Shown: positions 35,608 through 44,075 of the stretch, in pieces
How positions within the stretch are numbered: position 1 is the first letter of the stretch
Layout of the letters: each line of letters starts with the position of its first letter
DNA from: Hymenobacter citatus
GTDB lineage: Bacteria > Bacteroidota > Bacteroidia > Cytophagales > Hymenobacteraceae
DNA length: 64,000 nucleotides
Direction: 5' to 3'
NCBI RefSeq assembly: GCF_014333615.1
Contig: NZ_JACSCY010000006.1
Location: forward strand, 62,001 to 126,000
Notes under the pieces: generated by a model
Told to the model about the DNA's origin: nothing
The model's database searches: none
The model's input: the letters and a program-made list of their open reading frames with translations, nothing else
Made by a program: the position numbers and the translations under genes

Positions 35608-35711
35608 CTGTCATCCTGAGCAGAGCGAAGGACCTTATCACGTGAGAACGAGTCGTTGCTACGATTATCGTTCTGGCGCGATAAGGTCCTTCGCTCTGCT
35701 CAGGATGACAG
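35608..35711. repeat. Dispersed palindrome, family A copy 5
   Basis: CTGTCATCCTGAGCAGAGCG...GGACCTTATCACG, mirrored from 35672 to 35711. Outside it, AAAACCCGCA (35592) and TGCGGGCTTTT (35713) also pair, so the element can double as a terminator for the Smr gene. Confidence 0.9.
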
Positions 35712-35767
35712 CTGCGGGCTTTTCTCTATTATAGAAAGCCAGGCGCGCTTATTGCGTACTTTGCGCC

Positions 35768-37639
35768 ATGTTTCGCATCCTTTCTCTCGCCTCTTTGCTG
35801 GCGCTTGGCTCCTTGGCGGTACAGGCCCAGCAGCCCCTACCCATCCCGCGCAACCTGGCTGCTACCTACGCCGCTGGCACCCGCGCCGAAAACGGCCTGC
35901 CGGGTCCCAATTATTGGCAAAACGCGGCCGATTATACCATTAAGGTCAATTTCAATCCGGCTACCCGCCTGCTCCAAGGTACGGTGGATATTGCCTACCA
36001 GAACAACAGCCCCGACTCGCTGCGGCAGCTGGTGTTCAAGCTCTACCCCAACATCTACCAGAAAGGTGCCCCGCGCGACACGCGCTTCTCCCCCGCCGAC
36101 CTCACCGACGGCGTGCAAATCGAGCAGCTGACCATCAACGGCCAGGCCACCGACGACGCCCAGCGCCGCATCGACGCTACCAACATGACGGTTTCAGTGC
36201 CCAAAGCCATTGGCCCCAGGCAAACGGCCCGCGTAACGGTGGCCTACTCTTACACCCTCAACAAAGGCTCGCACCAACGCACCGGCGAGGTAGAGCCGGG
36301 CGCCGATTTCGTGGCCTACTTCTTCCCGCGCATTGCCGTGTACGACGACATCGACGGTTGGAACCGCATTCCCTACACCGGCTCGGCGGAGCTGTACAAC
36401 GACTTCTGCAACTTCAAGGCGGATATTACGGTACCTAAGGATTTTGTGGTGTGGGCCACCGGCACGCTCACCAACGCCCCACAGGTGTTGCAGAAAAAGT
36501 ACGTGCAGCGCCTGCAAGATGCGGAGAAGAAGGACGACGTTGTCACGATTATTAGCGCCGCGGATGCAAAGCGCAAGAACATCACCACAAACAACGCGCA
36601 GAACACTTGGCACTTCGAGGCCGACGATGTGGTGGATTTCGTGTTTGCTACTTCCGACCACTACGCCTGGCAGGCCAGCAGCCTGGTGGTAGACCCCGCC
36701 ACCAAGCGCCGCACCCGCGTAGATGCCGCGTATAACCCCAAGCACAAGGATTTTGAGGAGGTCGTGCACTTTGCCCGCCGCACGGTGGAGGCCATGAGCT
36801 ACACGTTTCCGAAGTGGCCCTTTCCCTACTCCCACGAAACCGTATTCGACGGCCTCGACCAGATGGAGTACCCGATGATGGTGAACGACAACCCCACCAA
36901 GACTCGCGAAGATGCCATCACGCTCACCGACCACGAGATTTTCCACACGATGTTTCCGTTCTACATGGGCATCAACGAAACCAAGTACGGGTGGATGGAC
37001 GAGGGCTGGGCCACCATCGGCGAGTGGATCATCTCGCCCCTCATCGACCCTAAGGTGGTAGACGAGTACGGCGTGGCGCCCTACGCCCGCGCTGCCCACA
37101 CCGAGCACGACATGCCCATCGTTACGCTCACCACGCAGCAATCAGGCACGCCCTTTTACCTCAACTCCTACCCCAAGCCGGCGCTGGGCTACCTCTATGT
37201 GAAGGACATGCTCGGCGACGAGTTATTCACGAAAGCCCTGCACACCTACATCCGCAACTGGCACGGCAAACACCCTATGCCCTACGACTTCTTCAACTCG
37301 ATGAACGCCGGTGCGGGCCAGAACATGAACTGGTTCTGGCAGCGCTGGTTCTTCGACCTGGGCTACCCCGACCTAGCCATCCAAACCGTGACCAAGCAAG
37401 CCACCGGCTACCAGGTAACCGTAGCCGCTAAAGGCACTAAGCCCGTCCCGGTAGACCTCACCGTAACCTTCACGGACGGCACTACCACCAAACTGCACCG
37501 CTCCGTGGCCGCGTGGCAGTCCGGCAACACCTCCGTCACGCTGGATATCCCAACTACCAAAACGGCTAAGCGCATGGTGCTGGGTAGCACCTATGTGCCG
37601 GATAGCTTCCCGAAGGATAATGTATGGGAGGGTAAGTAG
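35768..37639 (+). CDS. M1-family zinc aminopeptidase-like metallopeptidase
   Basis: 623 residues. Signal peptide to about residue 20 (LGSLAVQAQ). An N-terminal beta-saddle (about 50-270, YTIKVNFNPATRLLQGTVDIAYQN) precedes the catalytic domain, where the substrate-recognition GxMEN motif appears as GLDQMEYPMM. Zinc site: DHEIFHTMFP (HExxH) followed 18 residues later by Glu in GWMDEGWATIGEW. The last about 100 residues are a beta domain. Probably periplasmic or surface-bound and cleaves N-terminal residues or processes peptides. The Asn to Tyr change in GxMEN is seen in the M1 subgroup of Bacteroidota; full aminopeptidase activity is likely but not certain. Confidence 0.88.
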   Translation: MFRILSLASLLALGSLAVQAQQPLPIPRNLAATYAAGTRAENGLPGPNYWQNAADYTIKVNFNPATRLLQGTVDIAYQNNSPDSLRQLVFKLYPNIYQKGAPRDTRFSPADLTDGVQIEQLTINGQATDDAQRRIDATNMTVSVPKAIGPRQTARVTVAYSYTLNKGSHQRTGEVEPGADFVAYFFPRIAVYDDIDGWNRIPYTGSAELYNDFCNFKADITVPKDFVVWATGTLTNAPQVLQKKYVQRLQDAEKKDDVVTIISAADAKRKNITTNNAQNTWHFEADDVVDFVFATSDHYAWQASSLVVDPATKRRTRVDAAYNPKHKDFEEVVHFARRTVEAMSYTFPKWPFPYSHETVFDGLDQMEYPMMVNDNPTKTREDAITLTDHEIFHTMFPFYMGINETKYGWMDEGWATIGEWIISPLIDPKVVDEYGVAPYARAAHTEHDMPIVTLTTQQSGTPFYLNSYPKPALGYLYVKDMLGDELFTKALHTYIRNWHGKHPMPYDFFNSMNAGAGQNMNWFWQRWFFDLGYPDLAIQTVTKQATGYQVTVAAKGTKPVPVDLTVTFTDGTTTKLHRSVAAWQSGNTSVTLDIPTTKTAKRMVLGSTYVPDSFPKDNVWEGK

Positions 37640-37652
37640 GTAGGGAATAAGA

Positions 37653-37738
37653 AAACCAGATAACAGTGATTTTTTGGAGGTAATACGAGAAAGCAATCTG
37701 TATTATACTGCTCCAAAAATCATTGCTATCTGGTTTTA
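37653..37738. repeat. Imperfect hairpin after the M1 peptidase
   Basis: AAAACCAGATAACAGTGATT at 37653 is mirrored with a few mismatches up to 37738 (CTATCTGGTTTT), around a 32-nt centre. Likely a terminator. From here to 38630 the DNA is notably AT-rich. Confidence 0.65.
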
Positions 37739-37878
37739 GCCAACCCTTGCTTTAAGGAATCCTGTCTATGGTTTTTACTCGGCAGACAATTAAAATCACC
37801 CACATATAATTCCCATTACGAATAGGATTTGGCTTAGTTTATGAATGCGCACGATGCATTATAAACCATTTTCATATC

Positions 37879-38619
37879 ATGAATCTAACAAAATGTTCAG
37901 GCATATTTACATGCCTGATAGTAATTACTTTAAGCACTCACGGACAAACTATTGGCAATACAACAGAGCCAAACAATTCTACCTCCTTTGAAACGCAAAC
38001 CTATTTCGGGTTTAGAACTGGATATAGTAACTACCATATGACAGGGAGTGAAGCCGATTTTCGAACTACTCCCTACAGAGTTCAATTTTCAGACGGGTCC
38101 GTGGATTTTCAGGACAAAAACAAGCCAATCCAATGGTTTACAGTGGGAGCGATTTATCGACAAAAAATTTACAAACGTTTAGCCTTCCAATTAGAAATAA
38201 ACTACCTACGTGAAGGAGGTAGTTTTGAAGCTCCTCCATTTGGCGGCTATACACTTGACCGCACTAACTTTGTTATCGACAATCTGCATATTCCTATACT
38301 GCTCAATCTACAGGCCTTCGCTATTGGTCCTTTGACAATGCACTTGGAGGGTGGTATAGCAGCGAACATAGTAGTAAATGGAGTTGAATTGGATAGACCC
38401 AACTTGCATCCTAGTAATATATTCAACAACCCTAGCGTAATCCCAGCAAGTGTGTGCGGAGCAGAAATTGCTTGGCGGCATCAGAAGTCCCATTACTTGC
38501 TTAATTTCCGGTATACTAACGATTTAACTGATTTCTACCAAAGAGAATATATAGGCACTCACTATAATTTAAAAAGTAAAGGCTTCTCGGTTTCCACTGG
38601 TGTATTGTTTGGGCAATAA
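37879..38619 (+). CDS. AT-rich outer membrane beta-barrel-like protein
   Basis: 246 residues. Signal peptide to about residue 23 (IVITLSTHGQ). The rest has alternating beta strands (FGFRTGYSNYHM, QWFTVGAIYRQKIYKRLAFQLEINYLREGGSFE, IPILLNLQAFAIGPLTMHLEGGIAANIVVNG, HYLLNFRYTNDLTDFYQ) ending GFSVSTGVLFGQ, typical of the outer membrane beta-barrel / PorT-like group of Bacteroidota. Base composition is far lower in GC than every neighbour and codons end mostly in A or T, so recent acquisition is likely. No partner genes. Function unknown. Confidence 0.75.
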   Translation: MNLTKCSGIFTCLIVITLSTHGQTIGNTTEPNNSTSFETQTYFGFRTGYSNYHMTGSEADFRTTPYRVQFSDGSVDFQDKNKPIQWFTVGAIYRQKIYKRLAFQLEINYLREGGSFEAPPFGGYTLDRTNFVIDNLHIPILLNLQAFAIGPLTMHLEGGIAANIVVNGVELDRPNLHPSNIFNNPSVIPASVCGAEIAWRHQKSHYLLNFRYTNDLTDFYQREYIGTHYNLKSKGFSVSTGVLFGQ

Positions 38620-38652
38620 ACTGATTAACTGATTAAATAATCGGTTTTGCTC

Positions 38653-38699
38653 TTGAACAAGAAAGGCCAGCCTACAATAGGCTGGCCTTTCTTGTTCAA
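38653..38699. terminator. Bidirectional terminator, beta-barrel gene / subtilase
   Basis: TTGAACAAGAAAGGCCAGCCT (38653-38673) is exactly mirrored at 38679-38699 around ACAAT, with T-rich ends on both strands. Confidence 0.9.
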
Positions 38700-38713
38700 T
38701 GTGTATACTCCTT

Positions 38714-39943
38714 TTACAAATGCGCAATCGGATCAGCGTTGCCGTCAGGGTCATTCTTTACAGCGCCACTGGTCGTAAAGCCCTTACCCTTCATGAGTAG
38801 CACGCCGGCCATGTGCGGGGTAGCCATAGAGGTGCCGCTGATGGTGTTGTAGCCGCCACCCATCCAGGTCGACTGGATGTTAACGCCGGGCATGCAATAG
38901 TCTACCGGTGGGTTGCCGTAGTTGGAGAAAGAAGCCCAACTATCGGAGCTGTTCATGGCGGAGATGGTGAAGATGTTGTCCCCATTCACGCGGGCGGGTG
39001 AGTGGTTGTTAGCGTTGTCAGTTTCGTTGCCGGCAGCCAGGGCAAACAGCACGCCGCCTTGCGATGCGGCTAATACGGCATCATCGAGGGCCTGTGATAC
39101 GCCGCCGCCCAGGCTCATGTTAGCCACGTCGCCGGCTCTACCTTCGGCCCCTACGTAGTCAACGCCGGCAATAACGCCGGAGTTAGAGCCGCTACCGCGC
39201 GAGTCGAGCACGCGTACTGCCACTACGGAGGCGCCCGCAGCTACTCCTACCACGCCAATGCTGTTGTTGAGGGCCGCAATGGTACCTGCTACGTGTGTGC
39301 CGTGGCCGTTGCCATCGTCGGGCGATGTGTAGCCTTTGCCGCTGGTCAGGAATGAGCGGCTGCGCGATGCATCCACGTTCAGGTCGGGGTGGTCCAGGTC
39401 GATTCCGGTATCAATTACCCAGGCCGTTTTGCCGGTGCCGTCGCCGTAGCCTACCCGCGCAATGCCGTAGGGGATGGTCTGAGAAGGAGCAGTAGTACCA
39501 CCGCCGCCACTTGGCTTGCCCAACGAAATAACTTTATCCTGCTCTATATAGGCTACACTGGCATCCATGCGCAATTTTGCAGCTTCAGCAGCCGACAGCT
39601 TAGCCGAGAAGCCTTTCAGCACGTGCCCATAAGCATGGCCCACAGCTTGTTCGCTCAGCCCGTGCGCTTTCAGCAGGCCATACGCCTTGGCCTTCACTTT
39701 TTTCACTTTGCCCTCATAGTTATCGGCCGAGGTAGTGGCAACGGCACCGTCTTTCAGCACCACAATGTATTGACCAGCTATTACCTCATCGGCTGATTTA
39801 GCGTCGTTTGTTACAGTGGCTACAACCGGTTCCGATGGCATCGCCATTTCGTCGGAGCAGGCAGTGAGGGTAGCGGCACCCGCGGCTGCGGCCGCTACTA
39901 ATGCCCAGGAAGAAAAACGCAGGTGATGTACTTTTTTCTGCAT
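38714..39943 (-). CDS. S8-family (subtilisin-like) serine protease lipoprotein
   Basis: 409 residues. The lipoprotein-type signal ends TLTAC (Cys29). Residues about 55-140 form an inhibitor I9 propeptide (IAGQYIVVLKDG ... VAYIEQDKVISL). Catalytic domain: Asp178 in WVIDTGIDLDHPDL, His214 in GNGHGTHVAGTIAA, oxyanion Asn306 in ALAAGNET, nucleophile Ser372 in SGTSMATPHMAG. All catalytic residues are present, so the enzyme should be active after propeptide removal. The mature enzyme is likely exported and lipid-anchored. The domain layout resembles aqualysin or proteinase K types. Confidence 0.93.
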   Translation of the reverse strand: MQKKVHHLRFSSWALVAAAAAGAATLTACSDEMAMPSEPVVATVTNDAKSADEVIAGQYIVVLKDGAVATTSADNYEGKVKKVKAKAYGLLKAHGLSEQAVGHAYGHVLKGFSAKLSAAEAAKLRMDASVAYIEQDKVISLGKPSGGGGTTAPSQTIPYGIARVGYGDGTGKTAWVIDTGIDLDHPDLNVDASRSRSFLTSGKGYTSPDDGNGHGTHVAGTIAALNNSIGVVGVAAGASVVAVRVLDSRGSGSNSGVIAGVDYVGAEGRAGDVANMSLGGGVSQALDDAVLAASQGGVLFALAAGNETDNANNHSPARVNGDNIFTISAMNSSDSWASFSNYGNPPVDYCMPGVNIQSTWMGGGYNTISGTSMATPHMAGVLLMKGKGFTTSGAVKNDPDGNADPIAHL

Positions 39944-40165
39944 ACTGCTGAAATTTGGAAGGAAGAAAAGGGTAGTTAAAAAGAGCTAAGTACCAATTAT
40001 TCAATAATCAGAAATCGATTACGGATATAATCGGCTCATCAAACTACCCCTTTTATTGTTATTTCCATATAATATGACAAAAAATAATTTAGGTTATATA
40101 TTAGAGAATACCTGTATTCAACATGGATTTTCGCAGAGTTAATGCACTGCTATTTTTCATTGCAC

Positions 40166-40173
40166 TACCTTTG
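40166..40173 (+). promoter_or_regulatory. rnpB promoter -7 box
   Basis: TACCTTTG lies 8 nt before the first paired base of RNase P RNA, matching the TAnnTTTG consensus at the right distance for the mature 5' end. Confidence 0.6.
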
Positions 40174-40180
40174 TTTCTGT

Positions 40181-40648
40181 AATGAGTCGCTCCACCGCGG
40201 CGCCTTCAGGCGACGAGGAAAGTCCGGGCAACACAGAGCACCCTGCTTCCTAACGGGAAGGACGGAGAAGCGTAAAGTAACTTCGGACAGCCAGTGCCAC
40301 AGAAAATTACCGCCAGGCGGTGAAATGGTGAGTGGTGAGATGGTGAGTCATGTTCAACCTGCGCAAGCAGAACAACAAACTCATCCTTTCACCATTTCAC
40401 CATCTCACCATTTGGTAAGGGTGAAAAGGTGCGGTAAGAGCGCACCAGCGGCTGGGCAACCATGCCGGCTGGGTAAACCTCAGGGGTTGAAAGACCAAAT
40501 AAGCGGATACGCTTCGGCCTTCGGGCCGGGGCACCGGGCGGCTCGTCCGGCGTCCGTGGGTAGGTTGATGGAGCCTTTCCGCGAGGACTGGCCTAGATAA
40601 ATGGTGGAGGCGCGGCAACGCGTACAAAACCCGGCTTACAGACTCATT
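40181..40648 (+). ncRNA. rnpB: RNase P RNA (bacterial type A)
   Basis: Catalytic RNA that matures tRNA 5' ends. The terminal helix P1 is formed by AATGAGTC (40181) and GACTCATT (to 40648). Universal cores are visible: GAGGAAAGTCCGGGC near 40218, CAGTGCCACAGAAAATTACCGCC near 40292, GGTAAGGGTGAAAAGGTGCGG (40414-40434) with AAGAGCGCACCAGC, GTAGGTTGATGGAGC near 40560, and ACAAAACCCGGCTTACAG close to the 3' end. About 468 nt, longer than usual, because helix P12 is expanded by mirrored repeats (40322-40413) that still end in a CTGC-GCAA-GCAG tetraloop tip. A promoter box lies 8 nt upstream and a terminator 10 nt downstream. Confidence 0.95.
40322..40413. repeat. Mirrored GGTGAG / TCACCAT repeats expanding RNase P helix P12
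   Basis: Left strand 40322-40348 holds three ATGGTGAG-like words. The right strand 40379-40413 holds TTTCACCAT-type words in the opposite sense. They pair imperfectly over about 24 bp and lead to the tip hairpin CTGCGCAAGCAG (40359-40370). Comparable mirrored words occur in spacer 49325-49445. Confidence 0.8.
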
Positions 40649-40657
40649 ACCAGCAAC

Positions 40658-40695
40658 AAAAAGGCCGCCGCAACTTCTGTTGCGGCGGCCTTTTT
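40658..40695 (+). terminator. rnpB terminator (also serves the converging cytochrome gene)
   Basis: AAAAAGGCCGCCGCAAC and GTTGCGGCGGCCTTTTT are perfect complements around TTCT. Confidence 0.93.
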
Positions 40696-40732
40696 ATGTG
40701 CCTTCTACCTATATATAAGGTTTGGGTAGAGG

Positions 40733-41176
40733 CTATTTCTTTTTTGCGGCGCGGGCGGTTTTCACCTCCCCTACCTGCACGGCGCTGGCTTTGTTGCCGA
40801 AACTGTTGCGTACGTACGTGAGCACGTCGGCTATTTGCTGGTCGGTTAGGAAATCGTGGGCGGGCATCACGTTCTGGTACGATTCGCCATCGATTTCCTG
40901 ATCTTCCATGCCATTGAGCAGCACATTAATCAGGCGGGTTTTATCGCCCAGCACGTAGCTCGTCTTACTAAGCGGCGGGTTCATGTTCTGCACACCGCCC
41001 CCGTCGGCCATGTGGCAGGTCAGGCAGTTTTGCGTATAGACTTTCTTGCCCGAAGTCAGTGCCGTTGCTGAAACGGCTGACGCGACGGGCTTTTTGGCAG
41101 TTGTTGCTGGCTTCTTCTGCGCCAGGGTAGGTAGGGAAAGCAGCACAAGGCTGGCAATCAACAAAGTATGCTTCAT
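40733..41176 (-). CDS. Small secreted cytochrome c
   Basis: 147 residues with signal peptide (cleavage near residue 19, LPTLAQ). One heme site CLTCH (Cys51, Cys54, His55) in QNCLTCHMADGGG and the Met104 axial ligand in YQNVMPAHDFL, plus ADVLTYVRNSFGN, make a class I c-type domain. The Lys/Ala-rich ends are low complexity. The start codon shares its A with the stop of the upstream dehydrogenase gene (TAATG), so the two are translationally coupled. The cytochrome is probably the electron acceptor of that dehydrogenase in the periplasm. Confidence 0.92.
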   Translation of the reverse strand: MKHTLLIASLVLLSLPTLAQKKPATTAKKPVASAVSATALTSGKKVYTQNCLTCHMADGGGVQNMNPPLSKTSYVLGDKTRLINVLLNGMEDQEIDGESYQNVMPAHDFLTDQQIADVLTYVRNSFGNKASAVQVGEVKTARAAKKK

Positions 41177-42456
41177 TATTTTTTGTTGTAGACGATACGG
41201 TAGATGGTGCCCTTCACGTCGTCGGAGACGTAGAGCGAGCCGTCGGGACCCTGGGCCAGGCCGCAGGGGCGGTGGTCGGCGCGGCCAGAGGCGGCTTTCT
41301 CAGGTGAGCCGGCAAAGTTGTCGGCAAATACTTCCCAGTTGCCGCTGGGCTTACCGTTTTTGAAGGGCTGGAATACTACGAAATAGCCTTTTTGAGGCTC
41401 AGGAGCCCGGTTCCAGGAGCCGTGAAAGGCAATGAACGCACCGTTCTTGTACTTCTCCGGAAACATGGAACCCGTGTAGAACAGCAGGCCATTGGGCGCC
41501 ATGTGGGCAGGGTAGGCCGCCGCCGGGTCGATGTACTTATCGTCCACGGTTTTCTTGCCGTCGCCGCCGTACTCGGGCGCCATCATCTTCTTGTTTACCT
41601 CTTGGTTGTAGTAGATGTAGGGCCAGCCTGCGTTATCGCCCTTGTCGAGAGCATACATACACTCCGCCGGGAACTGCGCCGATTCTTTCTCTGTGTACTT
41701 ATCGGGGAACAGCGTGTGCAGCTGGTCGCGGCCGTGCTGCATCACAAACAGCTTATTGTCTTGCTGGTTCCAGTCCAGCCCTACCACGTTGCGCAGGCCG
41801 GTGGCGTAGCGCAGGCCGTCGCCGTATTTCTGGTTCAGTTTGTTGGCTTTGAACTGCCAAATGCCGCCGGCCGAGTCCAGCACGGGGCAATTGGGCATGC
41901 CCATGGAGCCAGGGCGCCGGTCGCGCTCCTGGCAGGAGTTGGAGTAGGCGCCCACGTTCACGTAGATGTTGCCGCTATTATCAAGCACCACCGATTTACT
42001 TTCGTGCTGCTTGCGGTTAATCAGGCCTGTTATAATCTTCTCTGGCTGGGTAGGATTCGTTACTTCGCCTTTGTTGTCGAGCTTGTAGCGGTATACGTCC
42101 TCATCGGATGAGGCATAGAGGTAGCCATCTTTGTTGTACATGCCCGTGCCGCCATAGCCGCCAAAACCGCCCGCAATGGTGGCTTTGCCAGTACTGGTTG
42201 GGTGTAATGTCAGGATGCCTTTACCATCTTTCACCCGACTCAGCTTCACGTATACCACGCCCTGAGGCGTCACGGTGAGGTGGCGGGCGCGCGCGCCGGT
42301 TTCGGCGGCTACCAGCGCGCCGAAGCCAGCGGGCAGCTTCAGGCCGGCGTTGTCGGCATCGGGCACTACCCGCGCTGGGGGGGTTAGCGCATACAGCGCG
42401 AGGCTACCTGCTACGGCGGCGGTGGGTAGCAAAAGGCGAGTCAGGGTGTTTTTCAT
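41176..42456 (-). CDS. PQQ-dependent sugar (sorbosone-type) dehydrogenase
   Basis: 426 residues from ATG 42456, where the signal/anchor MKNTLTRLLLPTAAVAGSLALYA begins; an in-frame earlier start lacks support. Six-bladed beta-propeller of the glucose/sorbosone dehydrogenase type: VYVKLSRVKDGKG, DGLRYATGLRNVVGLDWNQQ, LFVMQHGRDQL, PNGLLFYTGSMFP, GAFIAFHGSWNRAP, and RPCGLAQGPDGSLYVSDDVKGTIYRIVY. These are standard positions for the catalytic His, Arg and PQQ contacts. It likely oxidises a sugar or aldose in the periplasm and passes electrons to the coupled cytochrome c. The real substrate is unknown, and many family members in Bacteroidota are uncharacterised. Confidence 0.87.
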   Translation of the reverse strand: MKNTLTRLLLPTAAVAGSLALYALTPPARVVPDADNAGLKLPAGFGALVAAETGARARHLTVTPQGVVYVKLSRVKDGKGILTLHPTSTGKATIAGGFGGYGGTGMYNKDGYLYASSDEDVYRYKLDNKGEVTNPTQPEKIITGLINRKQHESKSVVLDNSGNIYVNVGAYSNSCQERDRRPGSMGMPNCPVLDSAGGIWQFKANKLNQKYGDGLRYATGLRNVVGLDWNQQDNKLFVMQHGRDQLHTLFPDKYTEKESAQFPAECMYALDKGDNAGWPYIYYNQEVNKKMMAPEYGGDGKKTVDDKYIDPAAAYPAHMAPNGLLFYTGSMFPEKYKNGAFIAFHGSWNRAPEPQKGYFVVFQPFKNGKPSGNWEVFADNFAGSPEKAASGRADHRPCGLAQGPDGSLYVSDDVKGTIYRIVYNKK

Positions 42457-42767
42457 GGAGGAAAGCGTGGTGATGTTGGCAAATAACGTGGGCAGCGGCT
42501 GGTAGTTGCTTTTGCCTGCTCTGTGTACGGATTGCACAGCTACAAACACACCTTGACAGGCTGCTGTTTTGAAGGTGCAAGCTGTTCATTATTTCAGCCC
42601 GTATCATGCAAACTATGTCTGCTCCAACGTTCGTATATAATCCAGCAGTTCCAGCCAACAGCTACTCCCCTGCTTAGGTTGCCGGTGGGCGGAGCAACTA
42701 TGTGGCTCCCCGTTGCTTTTTGCTACCTTCGCTCTATTACGCACCTCTCGCTTTCTCTATTTATTTC
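42457..42767. other. Divergent gene-free spacer
   Basis: 311 nt between the dehydrogenase and the NtrC-like gene. TACCTTCG at 42723-42730 (one mismatch to the -7 consensus) may serve the NtrC-like gene. No strong hairpin or ORF was seen. Confidence 0.4.
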
Positions 42768-43925
42768 ATGCCCCGTATTCTCATCATCGACGACGAAAAA
42801 GCTATTCGGAATACTCTGAAAGAGATTTTGGAGTATGAAAGCTACAAAGTCGACCAGGCCGAGGACGGCCCCACCGGCCTCGATATGCTTATTAAAGATA
42901 AGTACGACGTGGTGCTCTGCGACATCAAAATGCCCAAAATGGATGGCATTGAGGTGCTGGAGCGCGCCCAAATCGTAGCGCCCGACGCGGCTTTCATCAT
43001 GATTTCAGCCCACGGCAACATCGATACGGCCGTGGATGCCACCAAGAAAGGCGCCTACGATTTCCTGCAAAAGCCGCCAGACCTCAACCGGCTGCTCATC
43101 ACCGTGCGCAACGCCCTGGACCGCACCAAATTGGTAGCCGAAACCAAGACGCTGAAGAAGAAAGTCGCCAAGAATTCGCAGATGGTAGGCGCCTCGCCGG
43201 CCCTGGAGGTGGTGCGCAAGGCCATCGAAAAGGTAGCTCCTACCGATGCCCGCGTGCTCATCACTGGTCCCAACGGCGCCGGCAAGGAGATGGTAGCGCG
43301 CCAGCTGCACGAGCTAAGCGGCCGCAACAGCGGCCCCATGATTGAAGTGAACTGCGCCGCCATTCCGTCAGAACTCATTGAAAGTGAGCTGTTCGGCCAC
43401 GAAAAAGGCTCGTTTACGTCAGCCGTAAAGCAGCGCATCGGCAAGTTTGAGCAAGCCGACGGCGGCACGCTGTTTTTGGACGAAATCGGGGACATGAGCC
43501 TGTCGGCGCAGGCCAAAGTATTGCGGGCCTTGCAGGAAAACAAGATTACCAGGGTAGGCGGCGAAAAGGAAATTTCGGTAAACGTGCGCGTGCTGGCGGC
43601 TACCAACAAGAACCTATTGCAGGAAATTGCCGACCGCAACTTCCGCGAGGACTTGTACCACCGCCTCTCGGTTATCCTCATCCAGGTGCCGCCGCTCAAC
43701 GACCGGCGCGAGGACATTCCGGCCCTCATCACCAAGTTCCTGGCCGACATTGCCGGCGATTACGGCAATAAGCCCAAAAAGGTAGACCCCGCCGCCATGA
43801 AGTACCTGCAAAACCTCGACTGGCGCGGCAACATCCGCGAGCTGCGCAACGTGGTAGAACGCCTCGTCATTATGAGCGACGATACTATTTCCGAAAGCGA
43901 CGCTAAAGCGTTTGCGGGAAAGTAG
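42768..43925 (+). CDS. NtrC-like response regulator: receiver plus AAA+ domain, no DNA-binding domain
   Basis: 385 residues from ATG 42768 (MPRILIIDDEKAIRNTL). Receiver domain 1-120 with Asp8/Asp9, phosphoacceptor Asp52 in VLCDIKMPKMDG, and Lys102. The AAA+ domain spans about 140-365: Walker A reads TGPNGAGKEMVA (usual GESGTGKE), Walker B TLFLDEIGD, and the R-finger region REDLYHRLSVI. The sigma-54-contacting loop GAFTGA is changed to GSFTSA (214-219). The protein ends at SDAKAFAGK with no Fis-type helix-turn-helix. It may still act on sigma-54 RNA polymerase from solution, or work with another partner. Regulated by phosphorylation, partner kinase not in the window. Confidence 0.9.
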   Translation: MPRILIIDDEKAIRNTLKEILEYESYKVDQAEDGPTGLDMLIKDKYDVVLCDIKMPKMDGIEVLERAQIVAPDAAFIMISAHGNIDTAVDATKKGAYDFLQKPPDLNRLLITVRNALDRTKLVAETKTLKKKVAKNSQMVGASPALEVVRKAIEKVAPTDARVLITGPNGAGKEMVARQLHELSGRNSGPMIEVNCAAIPSELIESELFGHEKGSFTSAVKQRIGKFEQADGGTLFLDEIGDMSLSAQAKVLRALQENKITRVGGEKEISVNVRVLAATNKNLLQEIADRNFREDLYHRLSVILIQVPPLNDRREDIPALITKFLADIAGDYGNKPKKVDPAAMKYLQNLDWRGNIRELRNVVERLVIMSDDTISESDAKAFAGK

Positions 43926-43943
43926 GGTTTGCTGATTAGCTAA

Positions 43944-44054
43944 CTAAAAAGCCACCTGTCATCCTGAGCTTGCGAAGGACCTTATCACGTGAGAACAAGT
44001 CGTTTTTACGTGATAAGGTCCTTCGCAAGCTCAGGATGACAGGTGGCTTTTTAG
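43944..44054. repeat. Dispersed palindrome, family A copy 6
   Basis: CTAAAAAGCCACCTGTCATCC... (43944 on) with perfect complement ending at 44054. The inner spacer GCTTGCG is mirrored. Outer T-runs make it a plausible terminator between the convergent genes. Confidence 0.9.
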
Positions 44055-44075
44055 CTCTGGCAACTTGCACCCAAG

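Noticed and set aside
40142-40600. 152-codon open frame in the rnpB region
   Set aside because: It lies over RNase P RNA cores and helices; there is no protein-like motif.
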